DNA of 64,000 bases, taken from JANYHH01 sp965249745 (GTDB taxonomy: Bacteria; Deinococcota; Deinococci; Deinococcales; JAAFIG01). The notes beneath the pieces were generated by a model. The model was given only the letters and a program-made list of their open reading frames with translations, made no database searches and was not told where the DNA came from. Both the position numbers and the translations under genes were made by a program. Shown here one piece after another: positions 32,724 to 41,560 of this stretch. The stretch is from positions 2,542,001-2,606,000 of the forward strand of contig OZ252252.1 of the NCBI GenBank assembly GCA_965249745.1, read 5' to 3'. The first letter of the stretch is position 1. Each line of letters begins with the position of its first letter.

Positions 32724-32979
32724 GTACGGTTGCCGCCCGTCAGATTTCAGCGAGCTGGACAGATCGGTTCGCGTTTCGGCGAACGTTTGAGTTCAAGCTC
32801 GAGCCTGACAGGTTTTGCGTGACGAATCTTGAGGTGACGTTAGTGGCTGGGCGATCACAACGATCACCCCTGCGAGCTGTGTGAGACGTGACCGGCGTTC
32901 GATTTACCTACTCACGGTCTCAAGACGCCCGAGCCGCCTGACAGATCCCTGATGCCAGACTTCAAGTATTCTCGAGCTG
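32724..32979. other. Intergenic region between convergent UBL and E1-like genes
   Basis: No gene supported. It contains a degenerate member of the GGGCGAAC palindrome family at 32849-32869 (GGGCGATC-acaac-GATCACCC). Confidence 0.4.
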
Positions 32980-33684
32980 TCACAACAACTGAAGTCGCAC
33001 CGTGCGCGACCGACCCTCGAGCGCGTCGAACAACCACAGCGAACCGTACAGCGTCTCGAGTCCGAGCAGGAATTTGATCGCTTGGCTCGCCATGACCGAT
33101 CCGATCACGCCCAGCAGTGGCCCGTGAACCCCGAGCGTGTCGCAATCCTCCTGCTCGGCTGGCGGCTCGGGGAAGGCGTCCCGCAGGCTGAGCCGAGCGT
33201 CGAACAGACTCGCCATCCCGTCCCAGCGCACCGCCGCGCCCCAAACCCAGGTTTTCTCCAAAGTCACGCAGGTGTCGCAGATCAGGTATCGCGTCCCGAA
33301 GTTGTCTGTAGCGTCCACGATGAGATCGTAAGCGCTCAGCAGGTCGCTCACGTTTTCTGCCTCGAGCCTTTCGTGCGGGTGGAACCGAATCCGGGGATTG
33401 ACCGCTTCTAAACGGCGCTGCGCGACTTCTAATTTGGGTTCACCGATTTCTGAGGTCGTGTACAACGTCTGACGTTGCAGGTTGTGAACCTCGAGACGGT
33501 CGCCCTCGCACAGGCCAATCGTGCCCACGCCCGCCCCGGCGAGGTACTGCGCGACCGGCGAACCCAGCCCGCCCAGCCCGACGACGAGCACGCGAGCCGC
33601 TGCCAAACGCTTTTGCCCCTCGAGACCAACTTCGGGCAGGATGAGTTGACGGGCGTAGCGTTTCAGGTCCTCGCGTTCCAGCAT
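32980..33684 (-). CDS. E1-like ThiF/MoeB/HesA adenylyltransferase
   Basis: 234 residues from ATG 33684, which is 7 nt after TAAGCT (leaderless). RYARQLILPEVGLEGQKRL and VLVVGLGGLGSPVAQYLAGAGVGTIGL form the ATP-binding block; DATDNFGTRYLICDTCV is the second conserved block. The usual CxxC zinc pairs are missing (RLSLRDAFPEPP stands where the first pair is expected), and GVHGPLLGVIGSVMASQAIKFL ends the domain. No rhodanese domain. It should activate the C-terminal Gly of a ubiquitin-like protein; the GG protein across the gap is the obvious candidate. Confidence 0.87.
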   Translation of the reverse strand: MLEREDLKRYARQLILPEVGLEGQKRLAAARVLVVGLGGLGSPVAQYLAGAGVGTIGLCEGDRLEVHNLQRQTLYTTSEIGEPKLEVAQRRLEAVNPRIRFHPHERLEAENVSDLLSAYDLIVDATDNFGTRYLICDTCVTLEKTWVWGAAVRWDGMASLFDARLSLRDAFPEPPAEQEDCDTLGVHGPLLGVIGSVMASQAIKFLLGLETLYGSLWLFDALEGRSRTVRLQLL

Positions 33685-33749
33685 GGGTCTCAGCTTAGCC
33701 GCTCGAGTGGTCACCGTGAACGCTCGAGGTTCGCGGTATATCGCTTGAT

Positions 33750-34436
33750 TCAGTCGCTCTCAGGTTGCCCGCGCCGCAGGCCCGCCACCAGGGTTTGCGC
33801 CGTGCGCTCCAGGTGCACCCGCAATGCCTCCACCGCCCCCTCGAGATCACCGCTCTGACACATTTTCAGGATGCGGCGGTGATCGTGCTGGAAGGCGGTT
33901 CTGCTCTTCACGGCGATTGGAAAGATGTGGAAGTAGCGATCCACCTGATTGCGGAGCGTGTTGATAATGCCCAGCAACCTCGGGCGCGCGTCCAGCGCGT
34001 ATAGGGTCGCGTGAAACTCCAAGTCCAAATCCCCCCAGCGGCGCGTATCGGTTTCCAATTCGTACTCGTCCAGGATGGCACCCGCGCGGCGCAGCACGGC
34101 GGGCGTGACGCTGCCGAAACTGTGCTTCAGCGCGGCTGTCTCCAGGCTCGTGCGGATCTCGTAAATCTCCAAGATGTCCGCCTCGGACAGGCTCGTCACA
34201 ATCGCGCCGCGATTTGGGTAAATCGTGACCAGCCCCTCAGCCTCGAGTTGCCGTAGGGCTTCACGAACCGGGATGTGACTGACGCCGAGTTGCGCCGCCG
34301 TGTCGTCGGCACGGATCGGTTGACCAGCCCGTAGGATGCCGCGCACGATGGCTTCGCGTAAGGTCAGCGCCACCGCGTCGGGCGTGGTACGGGAGCGATG
34401 CATCGTGTCTCTGGCGAGCGTTTGGAGTTCTGTCAT
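33750..34436 (-). CDS. GntR-family transcription regulator (FCD/FadR subfamily)
   Basis: 228 residues from ATG 34436; the frame is open to 34502, into its own promoter region. An N-terminal winged helix (REAIVRGILRAGQPIRADDTAAQLGVSHIPVREALRQLEAEGLV) precedes an FCD ligand domain with the metal-type pattern D-x4-H (DLDLEFHATLYA) and later His. It is divergent from the 2-oxoadipate dioxygenase gene and so probably controls the lysine-type cluster. The palindrome at 34472-34487 is the likely operator. Confidence 0.87.
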   Translation of the reverse strand: MTELQTLARDTMHRSRTTPDAVALTLREAIVRGILRAGQPIRADDTAAQLGVSHIPVREALRQLEAEGLVTIYPNRGAIVTSLSEADILEIYEIRTSLETAALKHSFGSVTPAVLRRAGAILDEYELETDTRRWGDLDLEFHATLYALDARPRLLGIINTLRNQVDRYFHIFPIAVKSRTAFQHDHRRILKMCQSGDLEGAVEALRVHLERTAQTLVAGLRRGQPESD

Positions 34437-34445
34437 GGTCGGGGG

Positions 34446-34492
34446 TTGCAAAGCTTGAATAATAGTATTATAAATCCTATAGGATTTTACAA
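34446..34492. promoter_or_regulatory. Divergent promoters with GntR operator
   Basis: Rightward: TTGCAA (34446-34451), 17 nt, TATAAA (34469-34474). Leftward: TTGTAA (34492-34487), 17 nt, AATACT (34469-34464). The 16-nt perfect palindrome AAATCCTATAGGATTT (34472-34487) covers both. Confidence 0.6.
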
Positions 34493-34540
34493 CCCAGCTC
34501 ACGGCAGGACAGGTCGGTCGTGACCCTCAAGGAGGCAGGA

Positions 34541-35446
34541 GTGAACCACCCGCAACCGCTGCAAATTGTGCTGGACGGACTGATGCGCCGCTACCAGGAA
34601 CGCGTGCCGGACGTGGCGACGATTCTGAACGCGATGGTCGGGGAGGGCTTAATAGATCGCCCCGAGGAGATCGAGAACGATCACATCGCCTTTCGCACGA
34701 TCGGCGTGCCGCAGCTCGGGATGGGGTCGTTCGAAAAGATTTTTCGGCAGTACGGGTACGAGCGCCGCGACCCGTATCATTTCGCCGCCAAAAAGCTGGA
34801 CGCTTTCTGGTACAGCCCGCCCGATCCTAGACTGCCACGCATCTTCGTCTCGGAACTGCGCGTGCCAGATCTCAGCCCGGAAGCGCAAACCATCATCAAG
34901 CGTTACACCGATGAAGTTCCCGCCGACCCCGTGGACAAGCTGAACCTGGACAATGGTCTCGAGGTGGACGCCTTCCTGCACAAGGCTCTCTGGCGCTTAC
35001 CGACCCTGGAGGATTACCTGAGATTGGAGGCGGAATCCGAGTACGCCGCCTGGGTGATCCACAACCGCTACTACCTGAACCATTACACCGTGAGCGTCCA
35101 CAACCTGCCCGCGCCCAGTAATCGCCTCGAGAACTTCAACGCGTTCCTTGAGCGGCACGGCTTGAAGCTCAACACTTCCGGCGGCAAGATCAAGACCTCG
35201 CCGGATGGTTTATTGCGCCAGTCCAGCACCGTCGCGGAAATGCTCCAAGCAAATTTCGCAGACGGAAAAACCCACCCGATCAGCGGTTCCTACGTCGAAT
35301 TCGCCGAACGCCTGCCGCTCCCCGAATTTCGATCCCTCGAGCCACAGGAATTAAAGCGTGAGCATCGCCGCGAGGGATTCGAGGCGGGCAACGCCGACAA
35401 GATTTTTGAAAGCACGTACACGACGCAAACGGGCAGGGGCAGCTAA
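34541..35446 (+). CDS. hglS: 2-oxoadipate dioxygenase/decarboxylase (DUF1338, HglS/YdcJ family)
   Basis: 301 residues from GTG 34541, 5 nt after AAGGAGG. Early HIAFRTIGVPQLGMGSFEKIF and later NHYTVSVHNLPAP carry His residues expected as metal ligands of this DUF1338 family. The Pseudomonas member HglS converts 2-oxoadipate to D-2-hydroxyglutarate in D-lysine catabolism. The gene is followed by two enzymes that would make its precursor, which supports that reaction. First gene of a three-gene run. Confidence 0.85.
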   Translation: MNHPQPLQIVLDGLMRRYQERVPDVATILNAMVGEGLIDRPEEIENDHIAFRTIGVPQLGMGSFEKIFRQYGYERRDPYHFAAKKLDAFWYSPPDPRLPRIFVSELRVPDLSPEAQTIIKRYTDEVPADPVDKLNLDNGLEVDAFLHKALWRLPTLEDYLRLEAESEYAAWVIHNRYYLNHYTVSVHNLPAPSNRLENFNAFLERHGLKLNTSGGKIKTSPDGLLRQSSTVAEMLQANFADGKTHPISGSYVEFAERLPLPEFRSLEPQELKREHRREGFEAGNADKIFESTYTTQTGRGS

Positions 35447-35490
35447 AAGCTAACCCTCGAGCCATTCCAGCTCTAACCCAAAGGAGACCC

Positions 35491-37050
35491 ATGAAAACAT
35501 TCCAGCACATCATCAACGGTTCCCCCACCGACAGCGGCGAGCACTTTCTCTCGCGGAACTCGAGCAACCTGTCCGATGTCGTGGGCGAGTTCCCAATCGC
35601 CACGCCGGATCAGTTGCGCGAGGCGTGCCGGGCGGCTCAAGCGGCATTTCTGAAGTGGGGCAAGACGCCCGCTCCGATTCGCGGCGAGGTGATCGGAAAT
35701 ATTGGTCGCGCCATCACCCGTGAGAAGGAAACGCTGTCGCGGTTGCTATCCCGAGAGATGGGAAAGACTTTGAAAGAGGCTCGAGGAGACGTGCAGGAGG
35801 CGATTGACACCTGTTACTTCTTTCAATCCGAGGGTCGCCGCCTGTACGGGCAGACCGTGCCGTCGGAGATGCGCAACAAGGAACTGACCACCTATCGCCG
35901 CCCGATCGGTGTGGTCGGGATCATCACGGCCGGGAACTTCCCGGTCGCCGTCCCGAGCTGGAAGATCATCCCGGCGTTACTCACCGGCAACACGATTGTC
36001 TGGAAACCCTCGGAGGACGCGCCAGCCACCTCGTACGCCTTTGCCAAGCTTTTAGAGGAGGGCGGACTGCCGGACGGGGTGCTGAACGTCGTGTTCGGAT
36101 TGGGTGGCGGCAGCACCGGCGAGTGGCTGGTGGACCTGATGGACGAGAAACTGCTGAACAAATTCGCCTTCACCGGCAGCACGGCCGTCGGCCGCCGGAT
36201 CGGGGAGATCGCCGGGCGCAACCTGATGCACCCGACGTTGGAACTCGGCGGCAAGAACCCGCTCGTCGTGATGCGCGACGCCGACCTCGAGAATGCTCTA
36301 TCAGGCGCACTCTGGGCCTCGTTCGGCACGGGTGGGCAGCGCTGCACGAGTGCGGGCAACATCATCCTGGACGCCCCAATTTACGACGCGTTCAAAACCC
36401 AGTTCCTCGAGCGCGTCAAGGAAGTCAAGATCGGCAATCCACTCGAGCACGAGGATGTCCTGTACGGCCCATTTATCAACGAGCGTCTGTACCAGACCTG
36501 GCTGACGCATTACGACTGGGGCAAGGCGGACGGCGCGACGCTGCTGCACGGCACGGGCCGCATCACCCAGGACGCGCCGTTCGCGGGCTTCGTCGGCGAT
36601 CCGAGCGCCGCGTTTTACGGCTCGCCGACCGTCTGGGAGGCGCGGCGCGGCATGAAAATTTTCCAGACCGAAATCTTCGGGCCGACGATCAACCTGGTGC
36701 GCGTGGATGGCATAGACGAGGCGTTAGAAACCGCGAACGCCGTCGAATACGGGTTGTCCAGTGCGATCTACACCAACAACCGCCAGTGGGCGCACAGCTT
36801 CAAGGACGGCATCCAGGCGGGCATGACCAGCATCAACAACTCCACGACCGGCGCGGAAGCCCACATGCCGTTCGGCGGTATCAAAGGCTCCGGCAACGGA
36901 ACCCGCGAATCCGGGATCTGGGTGCTGGACGGGTACACCTACTGGCACGGCGTCAACGACGATGTCTCCGGCAAGCTGCAACTGGCTCAGATGGACACCG
37001 AGTACCCGCACGCCAAGGCGGCTTTCGCTGTTTTGAGCGTGAACGAATGA
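35491..37050 (+). CDS. Aldehyde dehydrogenase, probably 2-aminoadipate-6-semialdehyde dehydrogenase
   Basis: 519 residues, ATG after AAAGGAG. NAD(P)-dependent ALDH with GNFPVAVPSWKIIPALLTGNTIVWKPSED, FTGSTAVGRRIGEIAGRN, the general-base block LELGGKNPLVVM and catalytic Cys in GTGGQRCTSAGN. The context between HglS and a saccharopine dehydrogenase points to oxidation of aminoadipate semialdehyde to 2-aminoadipate. It overlaps the next start by 4 nt (ATGA). Full length. Confidence 0.87.
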   Translation: MKTFQHIINGSPTDSGEHFLSRNSSNLSDVVGEFPIATPDQLREACRAAQAAFLKWGKTPAPIRGEVIGNIGRAITREKETLSRLLSREMGKTLKEARGDVQEAIDTCYFFQSEGRRLYGQTVPSEMRNKELTTYRRPIGVVGIITAGNFPVAVPSWKIIPALLTGNTIVWKPSEDAPATSYAFAKLLEEGGLPDGVLNVVFGLGGGSTGEWLVDLMDEKLLNKFAFTGSTAVGRRIGEIAGRNLMHPTLELGGKNPLVVMRDADLENALSGALWASFGTGGQRCTSAGNIILDAPIYDAFKTQFLERVKEVKIGNPLEHEDVLYGPFINERLYQTWLTHYDWGKADGATLLHGTGRITQDAPFAGFVGDPSAAFYGSPTVWEARRGMKIFQTEIFGPTINLVRVDGIDEALETANAVEYGLSSAIYTNNRQWAHSFKDGIQAGMTSINNSTTGAEAHMPFGGIKGSGNGTRESGIWVLDGYTYWHGVNDDVSGKLQLAQMDTEYPHAKAAFAVLSVNE

Positions 37051-38135
37051 AGCGCACGCTGGTCTTCGGAGCGGGCAAGGTCGGGACAACGATCGCGCAT
37101 TTATTGCATCACAGTGGCGATTACGCGGTCACGCTGGCCGACCGCGATTCGGCTGCCTTGGAACGCGTCAAAGCCAAACTCCCCGTCCAGACCGTGACCC
37201 TGGACGCGAGCGATCACGACGCCATGCTCGAGGTCTTCCGAGGTGTCGAGCAGGTCGTCTCGGCGGGACCGTATTTCGTGAACGCGGGAATCGCCAAGGC
37301 CGCGCTGCACGCTGGGGTGAGTTACTTCGATCTGACCGAGGACCGCGAAACGACCGCCACGGTTCGCGGCTTAGCGGAGGGGGCCAAATCCGGGCAGGTC
37401 TTCATGCCGCAGTGCGGTCTCGCGCCGGGCTTCATTGGGATTCTGGCGGCACATCTGAGCAAAGACTTCGAGCGCCTGCACGAGGTCAAGATGCGTGTCG
37501 GGGCGCTGCCGAAATACCCGACCAACAAACTTCTCTACAACCTCACCTGGTCCACCGATGGGGTCATCAACGAGTACATCAACCCCTGCGAAGCCGTCCA
37601 CGACGGCAAGATCGTCGAACTCGAGGCATTAGAGGGGCTGGAAGCGTTTTCCTTGGACGGCATCACCTACGAGGCGTTCAACACCTCGGGCGGGCTGGGA
37701 ACCCTGTGTGAAACGCTGAACGGCAAGATCAAGCATTTGGATTACAAGAGTGTGCGCTACCCCGGCCACCGCGACCTGATGCAGTTTCTGCTGCAAGACC
37801 TGCGCTTGGCCGAGCGCCGCGAACTCCTGAAAGATATTTTGGAGAACGCGCTCCCGATCACGATGCAGGACGTGGTGCTGGTTTTCTGCACCGCCTCCGG
37901 CTACCGCGACGGGCGCTTCGAGGTCGTGACCGACACCCGCAAGGTTTACGACCGCGTGGTTTACGGCGAACGCCTCAGTGCGATCCAGCTCACGACCGCC
38001 GCCAGTCTGTGCGCCGTGCTGGACCTGCACGCGCAAGGCGTACTGCCTGACAGGGGCTTCGTGCGTCAGGAGGATGTGCCGCTCGAGCCGTACTTGGAGA
38101 ACCGCTTTGGGCGGTACTACAACGCCGAGGCTTGA
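37047..38135 (+). CDS. Saccharopine dehydrogenase-like oxidoreductase
   Basis: 362 residues from ATG 37047; the long frame upstream is a shadow of the ALDH gene. The Rossmann start is RTLVFGAGKVGTTIAHLLHHSG, followed by VSAGPYFVNAGIAKAALHAGVSYFDLTED and PQCGLAPGFIGILAAHLS, characteristic of LYS9-type saccharopine dehydrogenases. It would release glutamate and aminoadipate semialdehyde, feeding the ALDH. A lysine-ketoglutarate reductase is not in the window; direct action as a lysine 6-dehydrogenase is an alternative. Confidence 0.85.
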   Translation: MKRTLVFGAGKVGTTIAHLLHHSGDYAVTLADRDSAALERVKAKLPVQTVTLDASDHDAMLEVFRGVEQVVSAGPYFVNAGIAKAALHAGVSYFDLTEDRETTATVRGLAEGAKSGQVFMPQCGLAPGFIGILAAHLSKDFERLHEVKMRVGALPKYPTNKLLYNLTWSTDGVINEYINPCEAVHDGKIVELEALEGLEAFSLDGITYEAFNTSGGLGTLCETLNGKIKHLDYKSVRYPGHRDLMQFLLQDLRLAERRELLKDILENALPITMQDVVLVFCTASGYRDGRFEVVTDTRKVYDRVVYGERLSAIQLTTAASLCAVLDLHAQGVLPDRGFVRQEDVPLEPYLENRFGRYYNAEA

Positions 38136-38330
38136 ACAGAAATTTCGAGCGTGTCGTTCGCTGAGCAAGCTCGAGCCGTCAGATTGAAGGAGCAAACCAC
38201 CAAATTCTAGGGGCACGGTAGGCTATGCCTGGCCAAATCTGCATCGAACCCACGATTTGAAGAAAGCTTCTCAAGAAAAAGTTATTTACCAGCGCCCAAG
38301 TCTGAGATGAGAAGTTGTGTTTGTGAGCAA

Positions 38331-38675
38331 TTACAAACGCCTTGTCGCGCCGTTGTTCGACAGCGCCACGATCACCTGGAAACTGTCTGGTTGCTCCGGG
38401 TCGTCCAGCGCCGCCTTGTTGCGCCGTTCCGTACCGCACGTCTGACAGCGATGCACGACGATCCAGCCCTTCTTACCGTCATAATCCACCGCGATCGGCT
38501 CCAAGATGCCGCCGCAACGACTGGCGCGGTCGCCAGGGTTCACGTCTACGTGCAGGCTGTAGAGGCAGCTCGGGCAGTGGTTGCGGACGCTGCCATTTTT
38601 CAGTGGTTGCACAACTATTCCGCAGTGCGCGCAGGTAAAGGCGTTGTTCGTGCCGGAAACCGTAAATTTACGCAC
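38331..38675 (-). CDS. RNHCP-domain zinc-binding protein
   Basis: About 114 residues from GTG 38675, placed after GAGGT; TTG 38687 is an alternative. FTCAHCGIVVQPLKNGSVRNHCPSCLYSLHVDVNPGDRASRCGGILEP contains the RNHCP signature and two CxxC pairs, and HRCQTCG adds a third. It resembles small bacterial zinc-ribbon proteins annotated only as RNHCP. Function unknown. Preceding gap 38136-38330 holds nothing I can support. Confidence 0.8.
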   Translation of the reverse strand: MRKFTVSGTNNAFTCAHCGIVVQPLKNGSVRNHCPSCLYSLHVDVNPGDRASRCGGILEPIAVDYDGKKGWIVVHRCQTCGTERRNKAALDDPEQPDSFQVIVALSNNGATRRL

Positions 38676-38733
38676 ACCTAACCTCAAAAGGGTGAAGGTC
38701 TCGAGTGGCTTTGGTCAGGCGGCGGTGGGTGCT

Positions 38734-38821
38734 GGGCGAACGGCTGTTCGCCCCCGTGAAACTCCCCGTCCGACTCGAGCGTTTGCCGTGACCGCGTAGG
38801 GGCGAGGCTCGCCTCGTCCGT
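38734..38821. repeat. Two GGGCGAAC-type palindromes in tandem
   Basis: GGGCGAAC (38734-38741), loop, GTTCGCCC (38746-38753), and 45 nt later a variant with GGGCGAGGCTCGCC around 38797-38821. The whole gap 38688-38954 has no gene that I can support. Confidence 0.5.
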
Positions 38822-38954
38822 GGAACGCTGGAATGGCTGATCCCGCGAGAAGCTGGTTCGTACCAGGATTGTCTCGAGCCGCCTGGGTGGCTAAGGCACG
38901 GGGACCAGCCCTGACGAAAACTGGCTCCAGACAAACTACCTCGAGACAAACGGT

Positions 38955-39410
38955 TCACATCACCTCGAGGTAGTACCGCCGCCCGAATTCCTTGAAGCCA
39001 AATCCGGCAACCGCGCCGCTGTCCACGGTGCTTTCCGGGGTCAGCACCAAATCCACGCTGCTGCATCCCATGCCCTGACAGGCTCCGAGCGCCTGCTCCA
39101 GTAGGGCGCTGGCGACGCTCGTGTCGCGCACGCTGGGGCGGACGACGATCCGGTCAATCAAACCGGACGGAGCCTGATCCAGCACACCCCAACGCGTCCA
39201 GAGCGAGGCGAATCCCAGCAAGTGTCCATCATCGTGTTCCGCGACCAAGAGTGTGCTTCCAGGGGTTTGCAGCATTCGCAATAGATTCGTGTTGAGTCCC
39301 GCCAGCACGCCCTCGTCCAGCGTCGGGCGTTTTAGCAACTCCGCCAGTATCGGCGCGATCAGCCGCGCGTCGGACGGCGTGCCGACCCGAACCGCGAATC
39401 CTCGAGTCAT
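38955..39410 (-). CDS. GNAT family N-acetyltransferase
   Basis: 151 residues. AVRVGTPSDARLIAPILAELL starts the fold, and LIDRIVVRPSVRDTSVASALLEQALGACQGMGC is the acetyl-CoA-binding block, with an atypical RDTSVAS in place of RxxGxG/A. The ATG overlaps the P450 stop by 4 nt, so the two are one transcript. Substrate unknown. Confidence 0.8.
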   Translation of the reverse strand: MTRGFAVRVGTPSDARLIAPILAELLKRPTLDEGVLAGLNTNLLRMLQTPGSTLLVAEHDDGHLLGFASLWTRWGVLDQAPSGLIDRIVVRPSVRDTSVASALLEQALGACQGMGCSSVDLVLTPESTVDSGAVAGFGFKEFGRRYYLEVM

Positions 39411-40753
39411 GCGCTCACCGCCGTGGCAATGACTGGCACACCGTTCCTGGGTCGCAAGGTCAGGCTGGCGAAGCCTTCCACGCGATACCCCGGCGCTTTT
39501 GAAAGGTTGACCCGCGCCAGCACGGTGCTGAGCAAGATCAAGCCTTCCATATCCGCGAACATGTTCCCAATGCAGACCCTGGGTCCGGCGCTGAACGGGA
39601 AGTACGTGTAATCGGGCAGGGTTTTCTCAAAATCATTCGCCCAGCGCTCCGGCTTGAAGGCTTCCGGGTCGGGGAAGAACACTGGGTTGCGGTGGGTCAC
39701 GTACTGTGACAGGATGATGTTCTGATGCTTTGGTATGGCGTACTCGCCCAGCGTGACATCCTCTAAAGCAGTCCGTCCGATGCTCCAAGCGGGCGGGTAC
39801 AACCGCAACGTTTCCATCCAGACTTGCTTGATAAAGATCAATCTCGGCATGTCCTCGAGGGTGCAACCGCGACCTCCCAGAACGGTTCTGGCTTCTTGCT
39901 GCGCCCGCTCTAAGGTCGCCGGATTTTCCAGGAGCAGATGGACCGCCCAGGAGAGCGCGTTGGCGGTCGTCTCGTGACCCGCTAGGAGCAGCGTCATCGC
40001 CTCGTCGCGCAGTTGCGCGTCGGTCATGCCGCTGCCGTCCACGTCTTGCGCCGCGACCAGCATGGAAAGCAGGCTGTAATCGCCGGGGTGCTGGCGTTCC
40101 CGAGCGATCATTTTCATCACCACCCCGTCCATATCGGCAATCGCTTTTTTCAATCGCCTGTGACCCGGCAGCGGAATCTCTAAGGGCAGCGGGAACGGTT
40201 GCGCCATCTGCGCCTTGTTCGCCTCTAATGCCTCTTCCAAGGAATGCCCGATCGTGCTTGTACTGCCGCGAATATCGGCGTTGAACAGCGTTTTCGCCAC
40301 AATCTCTAACGTCACCGTGTTCCAAAAAGCGTGAATGTCCAGCCTGCCGTGAAGCCCCTCGAGGGCGCGCAGCGTGAAATCGCGCATCGTGTCGCCGTAG
40401 GCTTTGATCCGCTCGCGGTGAAAGGCGGGTTGCGCCAGACGGCGTTGGCGCAACCAGAAGTCCCCGCCAGACGACAGCAAACCGTCACCGATCAGCGCCC
40501 GCAACGCGGGAAAGCCGCGATAGGGTTTCTTGAACTTCTTGGCTTGCGTCATCAGCACCTGCGCCACGAGTGCCGGGCGCGTCACCACGGTCAAGCCGCG
40601 ATTCCCGAAGCGGATGTTCACCACGTCGCCGTACCGCTTCGTGAGGCGCATCAGAAAACCGGGCGGGTCCTTGGCGTAGTCCAGCACGTGCCCGATCACG
40701 GGCAGACCGGGCGGCATCGGTGGAACTCGAGGGGAAACGGCAGCAACGGTCAT
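39407..40753 (-). CDS. Cytochrome P450
   Basis: 448 residues from ATG 40753, 6 nt after GATACT; the frame is open to 40858. I-helix LLLAGHETTANALSWAVHLL, K-helix ExxR in METLRLYPPAWSIGR, and heme loop FSAGPRVCIGNMFADMEG with the Cys ligand. No membrane anchor, as usual in bacteria. The PPMPPGLPVIGHVLDYAKDPPGFL start is typical of fatty-acid or terpene/carotenoid hydroxylases. Redox partners are not in the window. Confidence 0.92.
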   Translation of the reverse strand: MTVAAVSPRVPPMPPGLPVIGHVLDYAKDPPGFLMRLTKRYGDVVNIRFGNRGLTVVTRPALVAQVLMTQAKKFKKPYRGFPALRALIGDGLLSSGGDFWLRQRRLAQPAFHRERIKAYGDTMRDFTLRALEGLHGRLDIHAFWNTVTLEIVAKTLFNADIRGSTSTIGHSLEEALEANKAQMAQPFPLPLEIPLPGHRRLKKAIADMDGVVMKMIARERQHPGDYSLLSMLVAAQDVDGSGMTDAQLRDEAMTLLLAGHETTANALSWAVHLLLENPATLERAQQEARTVLGGRGCTLEDMPRLIFIKQVWMETLRLYPPAWSIGRTALEDVTLGEYAIPKHQNIILSQYVTHRNPVFFPDPEAFKPERWANDFEKTLPDYTYFPFSAGPRVCIGNMFADMEGLILLSTVLARVNLSKAPGYRVEGFASLTLRPRNGVPVIATAVSA

Positions 40754-40846
40754 GCCTCTAGTATCGCATCTGGCTCGAGGGGCAAACGGCCACCTGCGTT
40801 CGTGGTTGCACTCAAAGATGGCAAGCGAAAGAAACTGCCAATAGAA

Positions 40847-40877
40847 CGGGTGAGACAACTCGAAGCTGCCTCACCCG
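40847..40877 (-). terminator. Terminator of the secreted-protein gene at 40908
   Basis: CGGGTGAG and CTCACCCG arms (40870-40877 and 40847-40854) form an 8-bp stem on the minus strand, followed by TTCTATTGG. Confidence 0.6.
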
Positions 40878-40907
40878 ACCTTTGCACTCGAGACTGTTCT
40901 AGTCTAC

Positions 40908-41360
40908 TTACTTCAACTGAAGGTCAACTTCGACGCGATCCTTGGAACCTACGGCTGTCACGAGGATGCTGAATGTTTTGAAGCTGAATTTCTCCTCCAA
41001 CTTCACCGGCTTCATCATGGCCGCTTCGTCCTTTTTCATGGTGCCGTCGGCCATGGCACCCATCATGCCCGCCGCCTTCCAGCCTTCCTTCAGCAAGGCT
41101 TTCTCGTAGAACGCGAAAACGGCGTGACCGTCCTTGTCGGCGTCCTTGGCGGCATAAATGAACGTGGCGTGATCGGCGCTGACGTTCTTCGCCTTCAAGC
41201 TCATACCTGGCACGGCCGCCAGTTCAATCACGTCCTTCCCGCCCATCGTGCCCATCATGCCGTTCATGCCCGCGTCCTTGACGAATGCGAACGAAGGTGC
41301 GGCCAGCGCGAGGCTCGAGACGACAACGGCAGCGGCGACCAGCATCTTTTGTAACTTCAT
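40908..41360 (-). CDS. Secreted protein of unknown function
   Basis: 150 residues after AGGAGG. MKLQKMLVAAAVVVSSLALAAPSFA is a signal peptide with an AxA-like cleavage site. The mature part is rich in Met and Lys (MNGMMGTMGGKDV, GMMGAMADGTMKKDEAAMM) and contains VFAFYEKALLKEGWKA, a pattern also found in small periplasmic beta-alpha proteins. The Met clusters could bind copper, but this is only a guess. It stands alone with its own terminator. Confidence 0.7.
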   Translation of the reverse strand: MKLQKMLVAAAVVVSSLALAAPSFAFVKDAGMNGMMGTMGGKDVIELAAVPGMSLKAKNVSADHATFIYAAKDADKDGHAVFAFYEKALLKEGWKAAGMMGAMADGTMKKDEAAMMKPVKLEEKFSFKTFSILVTAVGSKDRVEVDLQLK

Positions 41361-41560
41361 GGTTCCTCCTGTGAGCTTGGCTCAGGGAGGGTACGCAGAC
41401 CAGAGGGAAAGGGTTCATTTCCACTCGAGGTTCACGGGTTGCTTCAGGGTTCGCTCGCTGACAATCCAGCTTTGAGAATTGAGGCTTGAGCCGTGCTGAA
41501 GACACAATGAGTGGCGATTCACGAGACAAGCCCTGTCACAACTCGAGTACACCCACCAGC

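Noticed and set aside
36123..37046. Long open frame upstream of and continuous with the saccharopine dehydrogenase gene
   Set aside because: It is out of frame inside the aldehyde dehydrogenase gene and has low-complexity Arg-rich composition; the true start is ATG 37047, overlapping the ALDH stop.
38179..38439. 86-codon minus-strand frame over the RNHCP gene end
   Set aside because: It overlaps the RNHCP coding region in another frame and has no supporting signal.
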